A stretch of DNA of 64,000 nt from Acidobacteriota bacterium. GTDB lineage: Bacteria; Acidobacteriota; Vicinamibacteria; Vicinamibacterales; CAVVIG01. This document shows, one piece after another, positions 35,877 to 44,777 of the stretch. A model generated the notes under the pieces. That model did no database searches and was not told where the DNA came from. It saw nothing but the letters and a program-made list of their open reading frames with translations. Location of the stretch: the NCBI GenBank assembly GCA_003222395.1, contig QHWB01000040.1:188573-252572 (forward strand), read 5' to 3'. The number at the start of each line of letters is the position of its first letter. Position 1 is the first letter of the stretch. The translations under genes and the position numbers were made by a program.

Positions 35877-36620
35877 CTACGCCTGCCGATCTCCGCCGGC
35901 GTCGGCGGACAAGCGTGCCGATGACTTCGTGAAGGTGCCGTAGTCGTACGCCGACTTGTGATTCGATTTCAGCTGATGCGCTTCGAGGGTCCTTTGATCG
36001 GTCGGACTCACCATCGTCCGCACGCCGGGATAGCCGATCAGATCCCAGCCGGCGAAATCTCTGTTCCCGCCGTAATACGGATCGCCGAACGTTCCCTGAT
36101 GTGTGTGGTTCAAGACCATTGCGAAGAAGGCGGCGGAGCTGCCGGTGAAGCCGGTTGCGGCACCGGTCTCGACGTCGATTAACACGGAATCCTGATCGGT
36201 CGGCGACAGCTCCTTGAACGTCTTGCCGCGGGATGACTGCGCGTAACGGTCGAGCGCTGCAAGTCCCGATCGGTAGGCCTCACGCGTCGGCGACAACGCG
36301 CCGGCGAGCGCGCGATCGATGTAGCGCGCCGCGCCGGCCTCCACGGCGCCCGGCCCATTCGCGTCGGTTGGAATCAGCCGTCCGACGATCGCGTCGAGCA
36401 CCTCCATCTCGTGCGCCGAGAGGCTCTCAAGCGCTTCGGGGGCGCCGCTCGCCTGAAAGGCCCGCGCCATGGACTCGTCGCGTAGCGCGAAGCTTTCAGC
36501 CGAGCGCTCCGGTGCGACGATCGCTCTGCCATCGCTCGCCTCAAAGGCTCCCGCTACAGGTACCGCTGCGACGGCGCCAACGGCGCTCTTCAACAAATCG
36601 CGTCGTGAAATGAATGTCAT
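35877..36620 (-). CDS. Gluconate 2-dehydrogenase subunit 3 family protein (Tat-exported)
   Basis: 247 residues with a twin-arginine signal (SRRDLLKSAVGAVAAVPVAGAFEA). The domain includes LSAHEMEVLDAIVGRLIPTDANGPGAVEAGAARYIDRAL and TFGDPYYGGNRDFAGWDLIGYPG, the family signature. This subunit is the Tat-bearing partner that carries the folded GMC dehydrogenase to the periplasm. Its ATG overlaps the stop of the ankyrin-PEBP gene (ATGA), so three genes are co-translated. Confidence 0.93.
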   Translation of the reverse strand: MTFISRRDLLKSAVGAVAAVPVAGAFEASDGRAIVAPERSAESFALRDESMARAFQASGAPEALESLSAHEMEVLDAIVGRLIPTDANGPGAVEAGAARYIDRALAGALSPTREAYRSGLAALDRYAQSSRGKTFKELSPTDQDSVLIDVETGAATGFTGSSAAFFAMVLNHTHQGTFGDPYYGGNRDFAGWDLIGYPGVRTMVSPTDQRTLEAHQLKSNHKSAYDYGTFTKSSARLSADAGGDRQA

Positions 36621-38092
36621 TTGCGTTCGTAGGTGGCGATGAGCTCGCCCTGGCCAAGGACGTGACCGTTAATCGCCTCGAGAAGATCCGCGCGTGTCAA
36701 GCCAGGCTTCAAATCTGGCGTCATGTCGAGCGCGTAGACGACGAAGTGATAGTGATGCACTTTGCCGGGCAGCGGCGCCGGCCCACGGTAGATCGGACGG
36801 CGAAATCCCGACACGCCCTGTGTCGATCCGGCAATCTCCTTCGGCATCGGCTGATCAGGCTCGAACGGAATCGCTTCGGGCAACCCGTTCGCGTCCGCTG
36901 GAATGTTGTAGACGACCCAGTGCGCGTACGGCGGCGGACTGCCGGCATCTGGATCCTCGCACACCACAGCCAGAGACTTCGTGCCGTCCGGCACCCCACT
37001 CCACGCCAGCGGCGGCGAGTCGTTGCGTCCGTCGGCGGTGTACTGCTTCGGGATCGGTTGATCGGCCTTCAGCGCCGTGCTGGTCACCTCGAGAGGCTGC
37101 GGGACGATGTGAGCGGCGCGCGCCTGCTTGAACAGCTCGGCGATGTCGAGGCGGCCGCTCATCGCGGCAAACGTCCAACCCGTGCGGCCGTTTCCGTCTC
37201 TGATATTGATATCGGCCCCGCGCTGCAGGAGCAGGCGCACGATCTCGAGATGACCCGCCTGCGACGCCTTGATCAGGGCCGTCCGTCCGTCGTGGTCCTT
37301 CGCGTCAACCCTTGCGCCGCGATCGAGCAGCATCTGGACGACCTCGACGCAGTTATCGCCCGCGGCGCTCACCAGCGGCACGACGTCGCCTTCGGCGCCG
37401 TTCACGTTCACGCCGTCCGCAAGAATCGATCGCACGACGGTTGAATGACAGCCCGCCGCGGCCAGCGCGAGGTCTCCCGGCCTCGCCTTGAGGCCGCGCT
37501 TCCGCAAAACCGCCATCGCCTCGGCGTGACCTTCGGCGGCCGCGTACGTGAGCGGCGTGCTGCCGCCGGCGTCGGCAATTGTCGGATCGCCCCCGGCGCC
37601 GATGAGCGCCTCCACCGTGCCGGCGTCGCCGCTCGTCGCGGCCGCCATCATCGCGGTGCGCCCCTGACTGTCTTTCGCGTTCGGGTTCGCGCGACTCGCA
37701 AGGAGCGCGCGAACCGCATCGGCATAGCCGCCGAACGCCGCAACCATGAGCGCGGTCATCCCGCCGCCGCTCGTCGCGTTTGCATCTGCGCCGCCGGCGA
37801 TCAGCAGCTTCATCACGTCGACGCGGTTCGCCGAGGCGGCGCGCATCAGCGCGTCCGAGCCGTCCTTGCTGGAGGCCTTCACGCTGGCGCCCGCCGCGAT
37901 CAGCATGCGCGCGATCGCGGTCCGCCCTTCCGACGCGGCGACCATGAGCGGCGTCATGCCGGTCTCGTCCATCGCGTTTACGTCGGCGCCGCCAGCGATC
38001 AGCGACTGCACCGCCTTCGTGTCGCCGTACAGAACGGCATCGGTCAACGACGTCTGCTGCATCATCGCCGCCGCCAGCACAAGCGCAACCAT
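36617..38092 (-). CDS. Ankyrin-repeat protein fused to a YbhB/YbcL (PEBP) domain
   Basis: 491 residues. A signal peptide-like start is followed by about nine ankyrin repeats (residues 25-325; repeats such as TPLMVAASEGRTAIARMLIAAGA). The C-terminal PEBP domain (about 335-491) has VVCEDPDAGSP, the ligand-pocket YAHWVVYNIP, and YHFVVYALD. The fusion of an ankyrin scaffold with a phosphatidylethanolamine-binding-like domain is uncommon. It is the first gene of the GMC dehydrogenase operon, so it could assist export, folding or substrate binding of that complex; that is inference. Confidence 0.92.
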   Translation of the reverse strand: MVALVLAAAMMQQTSLTDAVLYGDTKAVQSLIAGGADVNAMDETGMTPLMVAASEGRTAIARMLIAAGASVKASSKDGSDALMRAASANRVDVMKLLIAGGADANATSGGGMTALMVAAFGGYADAVRALLASRANPNAKDSQGRTAMMAAATSGDAGTVEALIGAGGDPTIADAGGSTPLTYAAAEGHAEAMAVLRKRGLKARPGDLALAAAGCHSTVVRSILADGVNVNGAEGDVVPLVSAAGDNCVEVVQMLLDRGARVDAKDHDGRTALIKASQAGHLEIVRLLLQRGADINIRDGNGRTGWTFAAMSGRLDIAELFKQARAAHIVPQPLEVTSTALKADQPIPKQYTADGRNDSPPLAWSGVPDGTKSLAVVCEDPDAGSPPPYAHWVVYNIPADANGLPEAIPFEPDQPMPKEIAGSTQGVSGFRRPIYRGPAPLPGKVHHYHFVVYALDMTPDLKPGLTRADLLEAINGHVLGQGELIATYERK

Positions 38093-38095
38093 CGT

Positions 38096-38115
38096 CTAAT
38101 CCCTAATCCCTAACC
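38096..38115 (-). repeat. TTAGGGA tandem repeat
   Basis: On the minus strand, about two and a half copies of TTAGGGA lie 4 bp upstream of the ankyrin-PEBP start. The same type of run precedes the gene at 11211. Confidence 0.7.
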
Positions 38116-38166
38116 GCGACTCGATTCACTGACAACCGCCGCTACACTACCACGCAGGAGGCTCCG

Positions 38167-38367
38167 ATGCGGCGACTCGTTCAGGCGTTCGTTCTGCTTT
38201 CGATGACGACGACGGCACACACGCAGGACACCGGTCGCGTGCGGCAACAACAGTTTGCGGACGATCAGCGCGCGAAGCGGCGCAGGCGTGCTGTTTTATT
38301 TCTAGTCAGCGACTGCCGTACACGATCGCGCCCCGGAACAGCGTCATCTCACATTTCAGATCTTTGA
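38167..38367 (+). CDS. Possible small secreted protein
   Basis: 66 residues. GGAGG lies 5 bp before the ATG and the first 20 residues look like a signal peptide (LVQAFVLLSMTTTAHTQ). The last 20 codons run antisense into the neighbouring amidohydrolase gene and look unlike protein, so the true gene may be truncated near 38300. Weak evidence. Confidence 0.3.
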   Translation: MRRLVQAFVLLSMTTTAHTQDTGRVRQQQFADDQRAKRRRRAVLFLVSDCRTRSRPGTASSHISDL

Positions 38368-40054
38368 GCGCGTCGGTTGGCACGGTGTAGAGGTTGCGAT
38401 CCCAGACCGCGAGATCCGCGTCCTTGCCGACCTCGATCGAACCGATGCGGTTTTCGAGAAAGAGTTGATGGGCGGCCCAGATCGTGTACGAGCGCAGCGC
38501 CGTGCGCACGTCGACCGATTCGGCAGTACCGAAAGGCGTCCCGCCGAATCTTCCATTGAGCGTCTTGCGCGCGACGGTCGACCACAGGCCGTAGCGCGCG
38601 GGAAACGGCGTCACGCCGTAATCGGAACCGCCGGCCCAGATGATGCCTTTCTGCGTGTACGTTCTGAACGGTTTCAACCTGAAGACGCGCGGCCGGCCGA
38701 GATTCGCCGCGTAGTTGTCGCCGATCCACCACATGAACTCCGCCTGCGATTCCGGGTAGCCGGCGTCGTACTGCTTCTGCAGCCGCGCCATCACGTCGAT
38801 GGCGTGATCGGTCGGCGTGTTGGCGTGGATGATGCCGTGACGAAGACCGCGCGTCGGCTTCGCGGCCAGCACCTGATCGTAGGTATCGACCACCCAGTCG
38901 ATGGCGCGATCGCCGATCGCGTGCGTGCTGACGTGCACTCCGGCGTTGTGCAGGTCGGCCACGATGCGGCGGTACGCGTCGGGCGGCGTCGCCGGATAGC
39001 CGACGTTGCCTGCATCCTTGTCGGTGAAATTCCTGTTCCATTCCTCGTGCATCCACGCCGTCCGCGCGCCGCCGCTGCCGTCCATGAACATCTTGACGCC
39101 GCCGGAGATGAGCACGCCGTCGCCGATCGACGCCGCCGCTTTGGGATGCGCCTGCACGCGCGCCAGTACCTGCGCGTTGTCCTCCAATCGCCGTGCTCCC
39201 GACCACAGCGCGAATATGCGAACGGTGAGCTTCCCTTCTTTCAGAAGCTCTGCGTAGAGATCCCATTTCTGCTGCCCGATGCCGGGATCCTTCGCGCCCG
39301 TCATCCCTTCCTTGTTGAAGTCTTCGATCATCTTCACGAGGCCCTGTCGCTGCTGATCGCGCGAGAACGGCGGAACGAGCCGCGTCACGAGTCCCTGCGC
39401 CGCTTCCTTCATCACGCCGGTCGGATTGCCCTGAACATCGCGATCGATCGTGCCCGCCGGCGGATCGGGCGTCACCTTTCGCACCTCCGCCAGCTTCAGC
39501 GCGTAGCTGTTCGCGACGCCGTAATGGCCCGTCGTATGTTCCAGCCAGACCGGATTGTTGGGCGCCACCTTGTCGAGATCCGACGCCAGGACGTACCGGC
39601 GCTCGGCGAGCTTGCCTTCGTCCCACCCGCTCCCGCGAATCCACTCGCCGCGTTTCGCGGTCGCAACTTTCTCGGCCACACGTTTCACGACGTCATCGAT
39701 CTTCGTGATCGCGACGTCGCTCAGGTTGATCGAGAAGAGATCGGCGGTTTCGGAGAAGTGGACGTGTGTGTCGATGAGGCCCGGAGTCACCGTGCGACCG
39801 TGAAGATCGATCACCTGGGTCCGGCCGTTTGCGAGCGCGCGCATGTCGCGGCTGCCGCCGACCGCGACGATCTTGCCGCCGGAGACGGCAACGCCCTGCG
39901 CGATCGAATCGGCCGCGTCGACGGTGATGACGGTTCCGTTGACGAGGATCAGATCGGCGGACGTTTGAGCTGGCGCGAATGCCGACGCGATGACGGCGAC
40001 CAGCGCGATCGCGACGGCCGCGATTCCGACGGCCGCGTTACCACGCCATGACAT
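38306..40054 (-). CDS. YtcJ-like metal-dependent amidohydrolase (secreted)
   Basis: 582 residues with a signal peptide (NAAVGIAAVAIALVAVIASAFA). Amidohydrolase features: DTHVHFSE, WIRGSGWDEGKLAE, ALKLAEVRKVTPDPPAGTIDRD, VSTHAIGDRAIDWVVDTYD, IIWAGGSDYGVTPF, and the C-terminal VGKDADLAVWDRNL. The family hydrolyses amide bonds in unknown substrates. Its start lies 17 bp inside the end of the gamma-glutamyltransferase gene, so the pair is coupled and may act on amino-acid-derived amides. Confidence 0.92.
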   Translation of the reverse strand: MSWRGNAAVGIAAVAIALVAVIASAFAPAQTSADLILVNGTVITVDAADSIAQGVAVSGGKIVAVGGSRDMRALANGRTQVIDLHGRTVTPGLIDTHVHFSETADLFSINLSDVAITKIDDVVKRVAEKVATAKRGEWIRGSGWDEGKLAERRYVLASDLDKVAPNNPVWLEHTTGHYGVANSYALKLAEVRKVTPDPPAGTIDRDVQGNPTGVMKEAAQGLVTRLVPPFSRDQQRQGLVKMIEDFNKEGMTGAKDPGIGQQKWDLYAELLKEGKLTVRIFALWSGARRLEDNAQVLARVQAHPKAAASIGDGVLISGGVKMFMDGSGGARTAWMHEEWNRNFTDKDAGNVGYPATPPDAYRRIVADLHNAGVHVSTHAIGDRAIDWVVDTYDQVLAAKPTRGLRHGIIHANTPTDHAIDVMARLQKQYDAGYPESQAEFMWWIGDNYAANLGRPRVFRLKPFRTYTQKGIIWAGGSDYGVTPFPARYGLWSTVARKTLNGRFGGTPFGTAESVDVRTALRSYTIWAAHQLFLENRIGSIEVGKDADLAVWDRNLYTVPTDALKDLKCEMTLFRGAIVYGSR

Positions 40055-41801
40055 AGCTGTCGCCCGTCGGGCTGACGCCGCCCATCAGCGCGCCGGTGAC
40101 CGGATGGACCATGATCGCCTTCACCGATCCGACGCCGTGCACGTCGCGAAGATCGAGCTTGTGCCCCTTGGCGGCGAGGCCGCTCTTGACCGGCTCGGGC
40201 AGCACGTTTGGCGTGAGGAGCTTGCCGAGCACGGCGTGCGGCGCATACGAGTCGCGGAAGCTGTTGCTGATGACGGCCGGCTGCTCGAGCGCGAGCTGCA
40301 CCGGCATGCCGAACTCGGCGACGTTGAGGAAGAACTGCAGCTGTGTCTGCGGCTGCGTGTCGGATCCCGGCGTGCCGAAGACCACGAATGGTTTGCCGTC
40401 TCTCAGCGCGAGCGCCGGGTTGATCGTCTGCCGCGTGCGCTTCCCCGGCTGCAGTGAGTTGACGTCGCTCGGGTCGAGATAAAAGTACCGCATCCGGTCG
40501 TTCAGAAAGAAGCCACCGCCGTCGACGACCATCCCGCTGCCGAATCCGCTCAGCAGGCTCGAGGTAATCGAGACCATGTTGTGGTCCTTGTCGACCACGG
40601 CGAGATACGTCGTGAGGTTGAGGATCTCGTCGGGATCGAAAGCTGCGACGGTCGTCGGCAGCGGCCGCGGCGCGGCATAAGCGACGGCCGCCGTGGGTGT
40701 CCTGAAGCGGAGCGGATCGCCGGGAGCCGGCTCGCCTTCGATCGCGCGGTTCGGGTCGATCAGCGCGCGGCGCGCGGCCGCGTACTCCTTCGACAGCAGC
40801 GCTTTCATCGGGATGTTCGCCACGAATTTCGGGTCGCCGACGTACTTGTTGCGATCCGCGAACGACAGCTTCAGCGATTCCGTAATCGCGTGGAGGTACG
40901 GCGCGCTGTTGTGCCCCATCGCTTTCAGATCGAAGCCCTCGATGATGTTGAGCGCTTCGAGCATCACGAACCCCTGCGAGTTCGGCGGACACTCGTAGAC
41001 TTCCGTGCCGCGGTAGTTCACGTGCACCGGCGCGTCCTCGTATGGCTGATAGGAGGCGAGATCGGCCTCGGTGATGATGCCGCCGTTCGCCTTTAGAAAC
41101 GCCGCGGTGTTCTTCGCGACGTCGCCGCGATAGAAGGGGTCGGCGCCTTTCGCGGCGACGGCGCGAAGCGTGCGCGCGAGATCTTTGTTGACGAGGATGT
41201 CGCCCATCTCGAGCGGCTTCGCGTTCCTGAACCAGATCTTCGTCGTCGATGGATATTTCTCGAGCTTCTTCCGGCTGCCGGCGAGGCCGCGCGCCAGATT
41301 TTCGGTGATCGGGAAGCCCTGCTCGGCCATCTCAATCGCCGGCGCCAGCACGTCGGCGAGCGGCTTGCTGCCGTACTTCTGCACCGCCATCGCGGCGCCG
41401 CCGACCGCGCCCGGCACCGAGATCGACAGCGGACCTTCATCGGGAATGCCGCCCTTCGATTTGTAGAAATCGATCGTGGCCGCCTGCGCGGCGAATCCGG
41501 TGCCGTTGATGAACTTCACCTCGCCCGTTTTCGCGAGGTAGATGAGGACGAACATGTCGGCGCCGAGGCCCGTCATCCCCGGCTCGACCTGACCCTGCAC
41601 TGCCCACGTCGCAATCGCCGCGTCGACGGCGTTGCCGCCGGCCTTCAGCATCCGCATACCTGCCTCCGCGGCGAGCGGATGCCCCGCGGCCACCATGCCG
41701 TGCTGCGCGACGATGGTGGGTCGCCAGCTGGAGGTCTGCGCCGACAGCATCGGCGCCGACAAGATGAACGCCAGCGCAAAGCTCGAGGCTCGCTTCGTCA
41801 T
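40038..41801 (-). CDS. ggt: Gamma-glutamyltransferase
   Basis: About 587 residues, exported (signal MTKRASSFALAFILSAPMLSAQ). The N-terminal substrate site MVAAGHPLAAEAGMRMLKAGGNAVDAAIA is standard. The nucleophilic threonine for autocleavage is in NLTTYLAVVDKDHNMVSITSS, followed by GFGSGMVVDGGGFFLNDRM and GTPGSDTQPQTQLQFFLNV. It would cleave gamma-glutamyl bonds such as in glutathione. ATG at 41801 chosen for its GAGGAGG site and signal peptide. Confidence 0.95.
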   Translation of the reverse strand: MTKRASSFALAFILSAPMLSAQTSSWRPTIVAQHGMVAAGHPLAAEAGMRMLKAGGNAVDAAIATWAVQGQVEPGMTGLGADMFVLIYLAKTGEVKFINGTGFAAQAATIDFYKSKGGIPDEGPLSISVPGAVGGAAMAVQKYGSKPLADVLAPAIEMAEQGFPITENLARGLAGSRKKLEKYPSTTKIWFRNAKPLEMGDILVNKDLARTLRAVAAKGADPFYRGDVAKNTAAFLKANGGIITEADLASYQPYEDAPVHVNYRGTEVYECPPNSQGFVMLEALNIIEGFDLKAMGHNSAPYLHAITESLKLSFADRNKYVGDPKFVANIPMKALLSKEYAAARRALIDPNRAIEGEPAPGDPLRFRTPTAAVAYAAPRPLPTTVAAFDPDEILNLTTYLAVVDKDHNMVSITSSLLSGFGSGMVVDGGGFFLNDRMRYFYLDPSDVNSLQPGKRTRQTINPALALRDGKPFVVFGTPGSDTQPQTQLQFFLNVAEFGMPVQLALEQPAVISNSFRDSYAPHAVLGKLLTPNVLPEPVKSGLAAKGHKLDLRDVHGVGSVKAIMVHPVTGALMGGVSPTGDSYVMAW

Positions 41802-41829
41802 CGCATCCTCCTCGAAACCGTTTCGATAG

Positions 41830-43050
41830 TCAGTAGGTGTCGAAATGGTAGCCGAACTGGCGAAGCCGCGTTGCGGAGAAACTGAGCCACGTACCCTGGA
41901 CACGGCTCAGGATTTCGCTGACGCGGCGCGCATCGAGAGGCGCGTCGGCTGGCAGCGCAAGGATCTGCTCGTACGCGAACGCATAGGCATCGTCTCGGCT
42001 GACGGTTATGTCCCGCCAGACGCGCGCGGCGTCGTCGGGCCTTCCGCCGTTCCAGTAAATCGAGCCGATCAGGAAGCGCGCGTCGCTGACGCGATAGCCG
42101 TCCGGCGTTGTCTCCACAATCGTCGAGAGGATGCTCAACCGTGCTTCATCATAGTACTGCTTGAGCGCCGCGCGCGAAGTGAGGTTCCGTCGGTCGAGCA
42201 GCACGCGATAGTACTGCTGAATGGCGGCGATGGCCTTGTACGCGTGCTCATTGGCTCCGCGCGTCCATTGCAGATCCTCGTCCGGCACGACATCGAGCAA
42301 GGTGATCAACGCGTCGAAGCTCGCCTGCGCGATTTTGTCGAGCAGGAACAGCAGTTCGGTCGTCGCCTTCGTCGACGGTTGCTGCGCCGCATACCGCGCA
42401 ATGAAATCGATGAAGTCTGCATGATCGGATGCGAGTCCGAGCTCGGTCCACAGGCGCGGGTCTCGAATCTTCGGATCGGCGTACGGCTGAAGGCCGTTCT
42501 GAGCGACGTAACCGGCCAACAGGTCTGATAGGCGTCCGACGCGAGCGCTATACCTTTCCGCGAGCGCGATGATTGGTTGGAACACCTGCCAGCGATCGCG
42601 GCGCGACCATGACGCATCGAGCAGCGACTGGACGGCCGCGTCGGTCATGACGAGCGGCGGCTTTGCCGCATCGCTCGGCCCGGCACGCACGAGCGGATTG
42701 CCGATGCCGGCCGCCGGCTCGCGACTCGCAACCGACGCGAGGCGTTCCAGCGAGACGCTGCCCGTCAGAAACGGAAACAGCACTCCGGCACGCGTGATCA
42801 CTTTTCGAAAGTCGAACGAGAAACCGGGCAGCGACAACGTCGCCGCACTCGGATCCACACGGATGCCCAGATCTTCTGGCGTCGGATCAGGCGAAAGCGT
42901 CTGCGCCTGAAGCACGACGATCGTCAATGGGCTCGCTGGTTTCCGCGCAGGAAACGAGACGACGGCGCGCGCGGCGAACCAGCTGATTGTGACGATGGCA
43001 AACACGTGCAGCGTGAATGACACAGTGAAGGCAGAGGTCCGACGGTTCAT
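41830..43050 (-). CDS. Membrane-anchored helical-repeat protein of unknown function
   Basis: About 406 residues. A single N-terminal anchor (FTVSFTLHVFAIVTISWFAARAVV), reminiscent of TonB-type anchors, precedes a Pro-containing linker and a long helical C-terminal region of TPR-like repeats (DARFLIGSIYWNGGRPDDAARVWRDI). No catalytic motif seen. The start at 43050 is at the anchor; the open frame extends upstream but then only overlaps the PadR remnant. Likely periplasmic, tethered to the inner membrane. Confidence 0.7.
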   Translation of the reverse strand: MNRRTSAFTVSFTLHVFAIVTISWFAARAVVSFPARKPASPLTIVVLQAQTLSPDPTPEDLGIRVDPSAATLSLPGFSFDFRKVITRAGVLFPFLTGSVSLERLASVASREPAAGIGNPLVRAGPSDAAKPPLVMTDAAVQSLLDASWSRRDRWQVFQPIIALAERYSARVGRLSDLLAGYVAQNGLQPYADPKIRDPRLWTELGLASDHADFIDFIARYAAQQPSTKATTELLFLLDKIAQASFDALITLLDVVPDEDLQWTRGANEHAYKAIAAIQQYYRVLLDRRNLTSRAALKQYYDEARLSILSTIVETTPDGYRVSDARFLIGSIYWNGGRPDDAARVWRDITVSRDDAYAFAYEQILALPADAPLDARRVSEILSRVQGTWLSFSATRLRQFGYHFDTY

Positions 43051-43121
43051 CGCGCTCTCAGCGAACCATCGATGGCGGCGGTAGCGAAGGAGGAGGCGGC
43101 GGTGGTGGACCGCGCGACGAC

Positions 43122-43361
43122 TCATGCCGGCGCCAACCGCCGGCGCGCGCGCTTCGGCGCCCGCGCGGCGGCTTCCTTTCTCGCCCGATCGACAGCCGCC
43201 TCGCCGAGCGCCGTCAGTTCGTACAGTCGTCGGCCGGGGCGATTCTCGCGCGCGGGGATGTCGGGATGTTCCCAGCGGCTGCGCAGCAAACCCATCTTCT
43301 CGAGGCGACCAAGGGCGCGGTACAGCGTCCCGTATGCGGTCAGCAGCCGCGCGCGGGTGAA
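43122..43361 (-). pseudogene. PadR-family regulator, 5'-truncated
   Basis: The frame gives the second half of a PadR winged-helix protein: LLTAYGTLYRALGRLEKMGLLRSRWEHPDIPARENRPGRRLYELTALGEAAVDRARKE. The first recognition helices are absent, because the BON gene ends just before it (43364) and no start codon precedes the matching region. It looks like a remnant cut by a deletion; a fragment from a downstream start codon would be too short to fold. Confidence 0.6.
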
Positions 43362-43363
43362 CG

Positions 43364-43786
43364 CTACTTTTCGATCTGCACGTGGTCGACCACTTGCGTG
43401 ACGCCGTCGGTCTCGCGCGCAAGCCTGACGGCGCGATCGTGCTCGGCAGCCGAGCCGACCGTCCCGCTCAACGTTACGGTCGATCCGTTCGTCGTCACGT
43501 CGATCGCGCGCGATTTCACCGAGTCGTCGAGCGCCATCTTGGCCTTGATCTTCGCGGTCAGCCGCGCCTCGTTGACCGTTTCCTGCACCTTGGCCGTCGC
43601 GACCGCGGCCTTCTCGCCGATCGCGGCGCCGCGCTCGCGCGCCGTCGCCGTGTCGATGGTTCCGCTCGTCGCCGTCGGCTTGTCGGCCGGCCGCGAGGGC
43701 CGCGACCCGGTCCACCACCCGAGCACGAAGAATGCGACGAAGCCGATCAGGACGATCGCGAGCAGCGCTCGAATCAAGCTCCGCAT
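43364..43786 (-). CDS. BON-domain protein (membrane-anchored)
   Basis: 140 residues. An N-terminal helix (IRALLAIVLIGFVAFFVLGWW) anchors it. A BON domain (about 75-140) has the classic pattern LTAKIKAKMALDDSVKSRAIDVTTNGSTVTLSGTVGSAAEHDRAVRLARETDGVTQVVDHVQI. BON proteins bind phospholipid and respond to envelope stress (OsmY-like). A promoter-like GTGGCAC/CTTGAACCT motif lies 27 bp upstream. Confidence 0.9.
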   Translation of the reverse strand: MRSLIRALLAIVLIGFVAFFVLGWWTGSRPSRPADKPTATSGTIDTATARERGAAIGEKAAVATAKVQETVNEARLTAKIKAKMALDDSVKSRAIDVTTNGSTVTLSGTVGSAAEHDRAVRLARETDGVTQVVDHVQIEK

Positions 43787-43812
43787 ACACCCTCCTTGAC
43801 CTCTAACCTCGC

Positions 43813-43832
43813 AGGTTCAAGCAAGGTGCCAC
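43813..43832 (-). promoter_or_regulatory. Sigma-54-like promoter motif GTGGCAC-N4-CTTGAACCT
   Basis: On the minus strand, GTGGCAC, four bases, CTTGAACCT, 27 bp upstream of the BON start. Sixteen of the sixteen defined positions match the motif before the YtxH cassette (16861), with identical spacing. Confidence 0.5.
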
Positions 43833-43840
43833 GCGGACGC

Positions 43841-44209
43841 TCAGCCTTTACGGCGGCGGGGCGCGGTTTTCCGCGATTTCGACGGATGAGGTGAGCGTGC
43901 CGTGGAATTGTTCTGCCACGCAAGGGTCATCGCTTCGCCCAATGTGTCTTCGTCGACCGCAGCGAGGCGAACGCGCGTGCATCCCTGGCGTCCCCATGCG
44001 CCGTTCTCTGGGGTGAACGCTTCGGGATGCGCGCGCACGAAGTCCCGCTGCCGATCGGGCGCGAGCTTCACCATCCCGTGCTTGTCGTCGGCGTGCAGCG
44101 TCGCGAAAATTTTTCCGTTCGCGCGAAAGTCGGGATGGCCCATGTGGGCGCCCTCGATGGCGCCACTCATCCCGAGCGCGATGCGGCGAAACGCGCTGGC
44201 CGTGATCAT
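43841..44209 (-). CDS. MmcQ/YjbR family protein
   Basis: 122 residues. The YjbR/DUF419 pattern is visible: FRRIALGMSGAIEGAHMGHPDFRANGKIFATL, KLAPDRQRDFVRAHPEAFTPENGAWGRQG, ALAW-type ending (LGEAMTLAWQN). A basic tail follows (SKSRKTAPRRRKG). Family members are small proteins with a presumed nucleic-acid-binding fold. Start at 44209 chosen by domain fit; a long upstream extension is not homologous. Confidence 0.88.
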   Translation of the reverse strand: MITASAFRRIALGMSGAIEGAHMGHPDFRANGKIFATLHADDKHGMVKLAPDRQRDFVRAHPEAFTPENGAWGRQGCTRVRLAAVDEDTLGEAMTLAWQNNSTARSPHPSKSRKTAPRRRKG

Positions 44210-44262
44210 GACGCGCAATTGTGGCACACGGAAGGAACGTCGTGCGCCGGCGTGGCCGGTAG

Positions 44263-44469
44263 TCAGAGAGTGACGCGGGGATGCGCGGCCATCACAGATT
44301 TCGTGTGGTGATGACGGCGCGACGCGGCAACGCGAACGAGGTTCAGGCAGCGATTGACTTCCTGCGTGAGGGCGTCGGGGGCCTCTGTCGTGTGGGCGTG
44401 GACGCGGCTGGCCGACGTCACAAGGAGCATCAGCGTGAGCGCCGCCCGACCGATAGGTGAGATCCGCAC
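44263..44469 (-). CDS. Possible small secreted protein
   Basis: 68 residues from a GTG. The first 24 residues form a good signal peptide (IGRAALTLMLLVTSASRVHA). The mature part is short, His/Arg-rich and has one cysteine. No family recognised and no strong ribosome-binding site, so confidence is low. Confidence 0.35.
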   Translation of the reverse strand: MRISPIGRAALTLMLLVTSASRVHAHTTEAPDALTQEVNRCLNLVRVAASRRHHHTKSVMAAHPRVTL

Positions 44470-44777
44470 GCAAACAGCAGAGGCAATCCGAATACCCGCA
44501 CTGTTTGCGCCTGAAATCGATTGGTTTCGCTGCGTTTGCGACTGCGCCGATTACAGATTGGAGGCGCGACCCACGAAGTCGCACGAGCGATGCGGCAACA
44601 TGTCTGTGAGGAAAATGCCTGACGCGAACAACGAGGGCCCAAAAAGGAACCGGCGCAACCACCGTCTCGCGGTCAAGTCTGAAGTGGGTTGTTCACCCTC
44701 TTCGACTTGCCTGCTCGACGACGATTGCGCCAGCGAGACGTAATATAGGCAACTTTTCCGATTTGGCAAGTGCCAAT

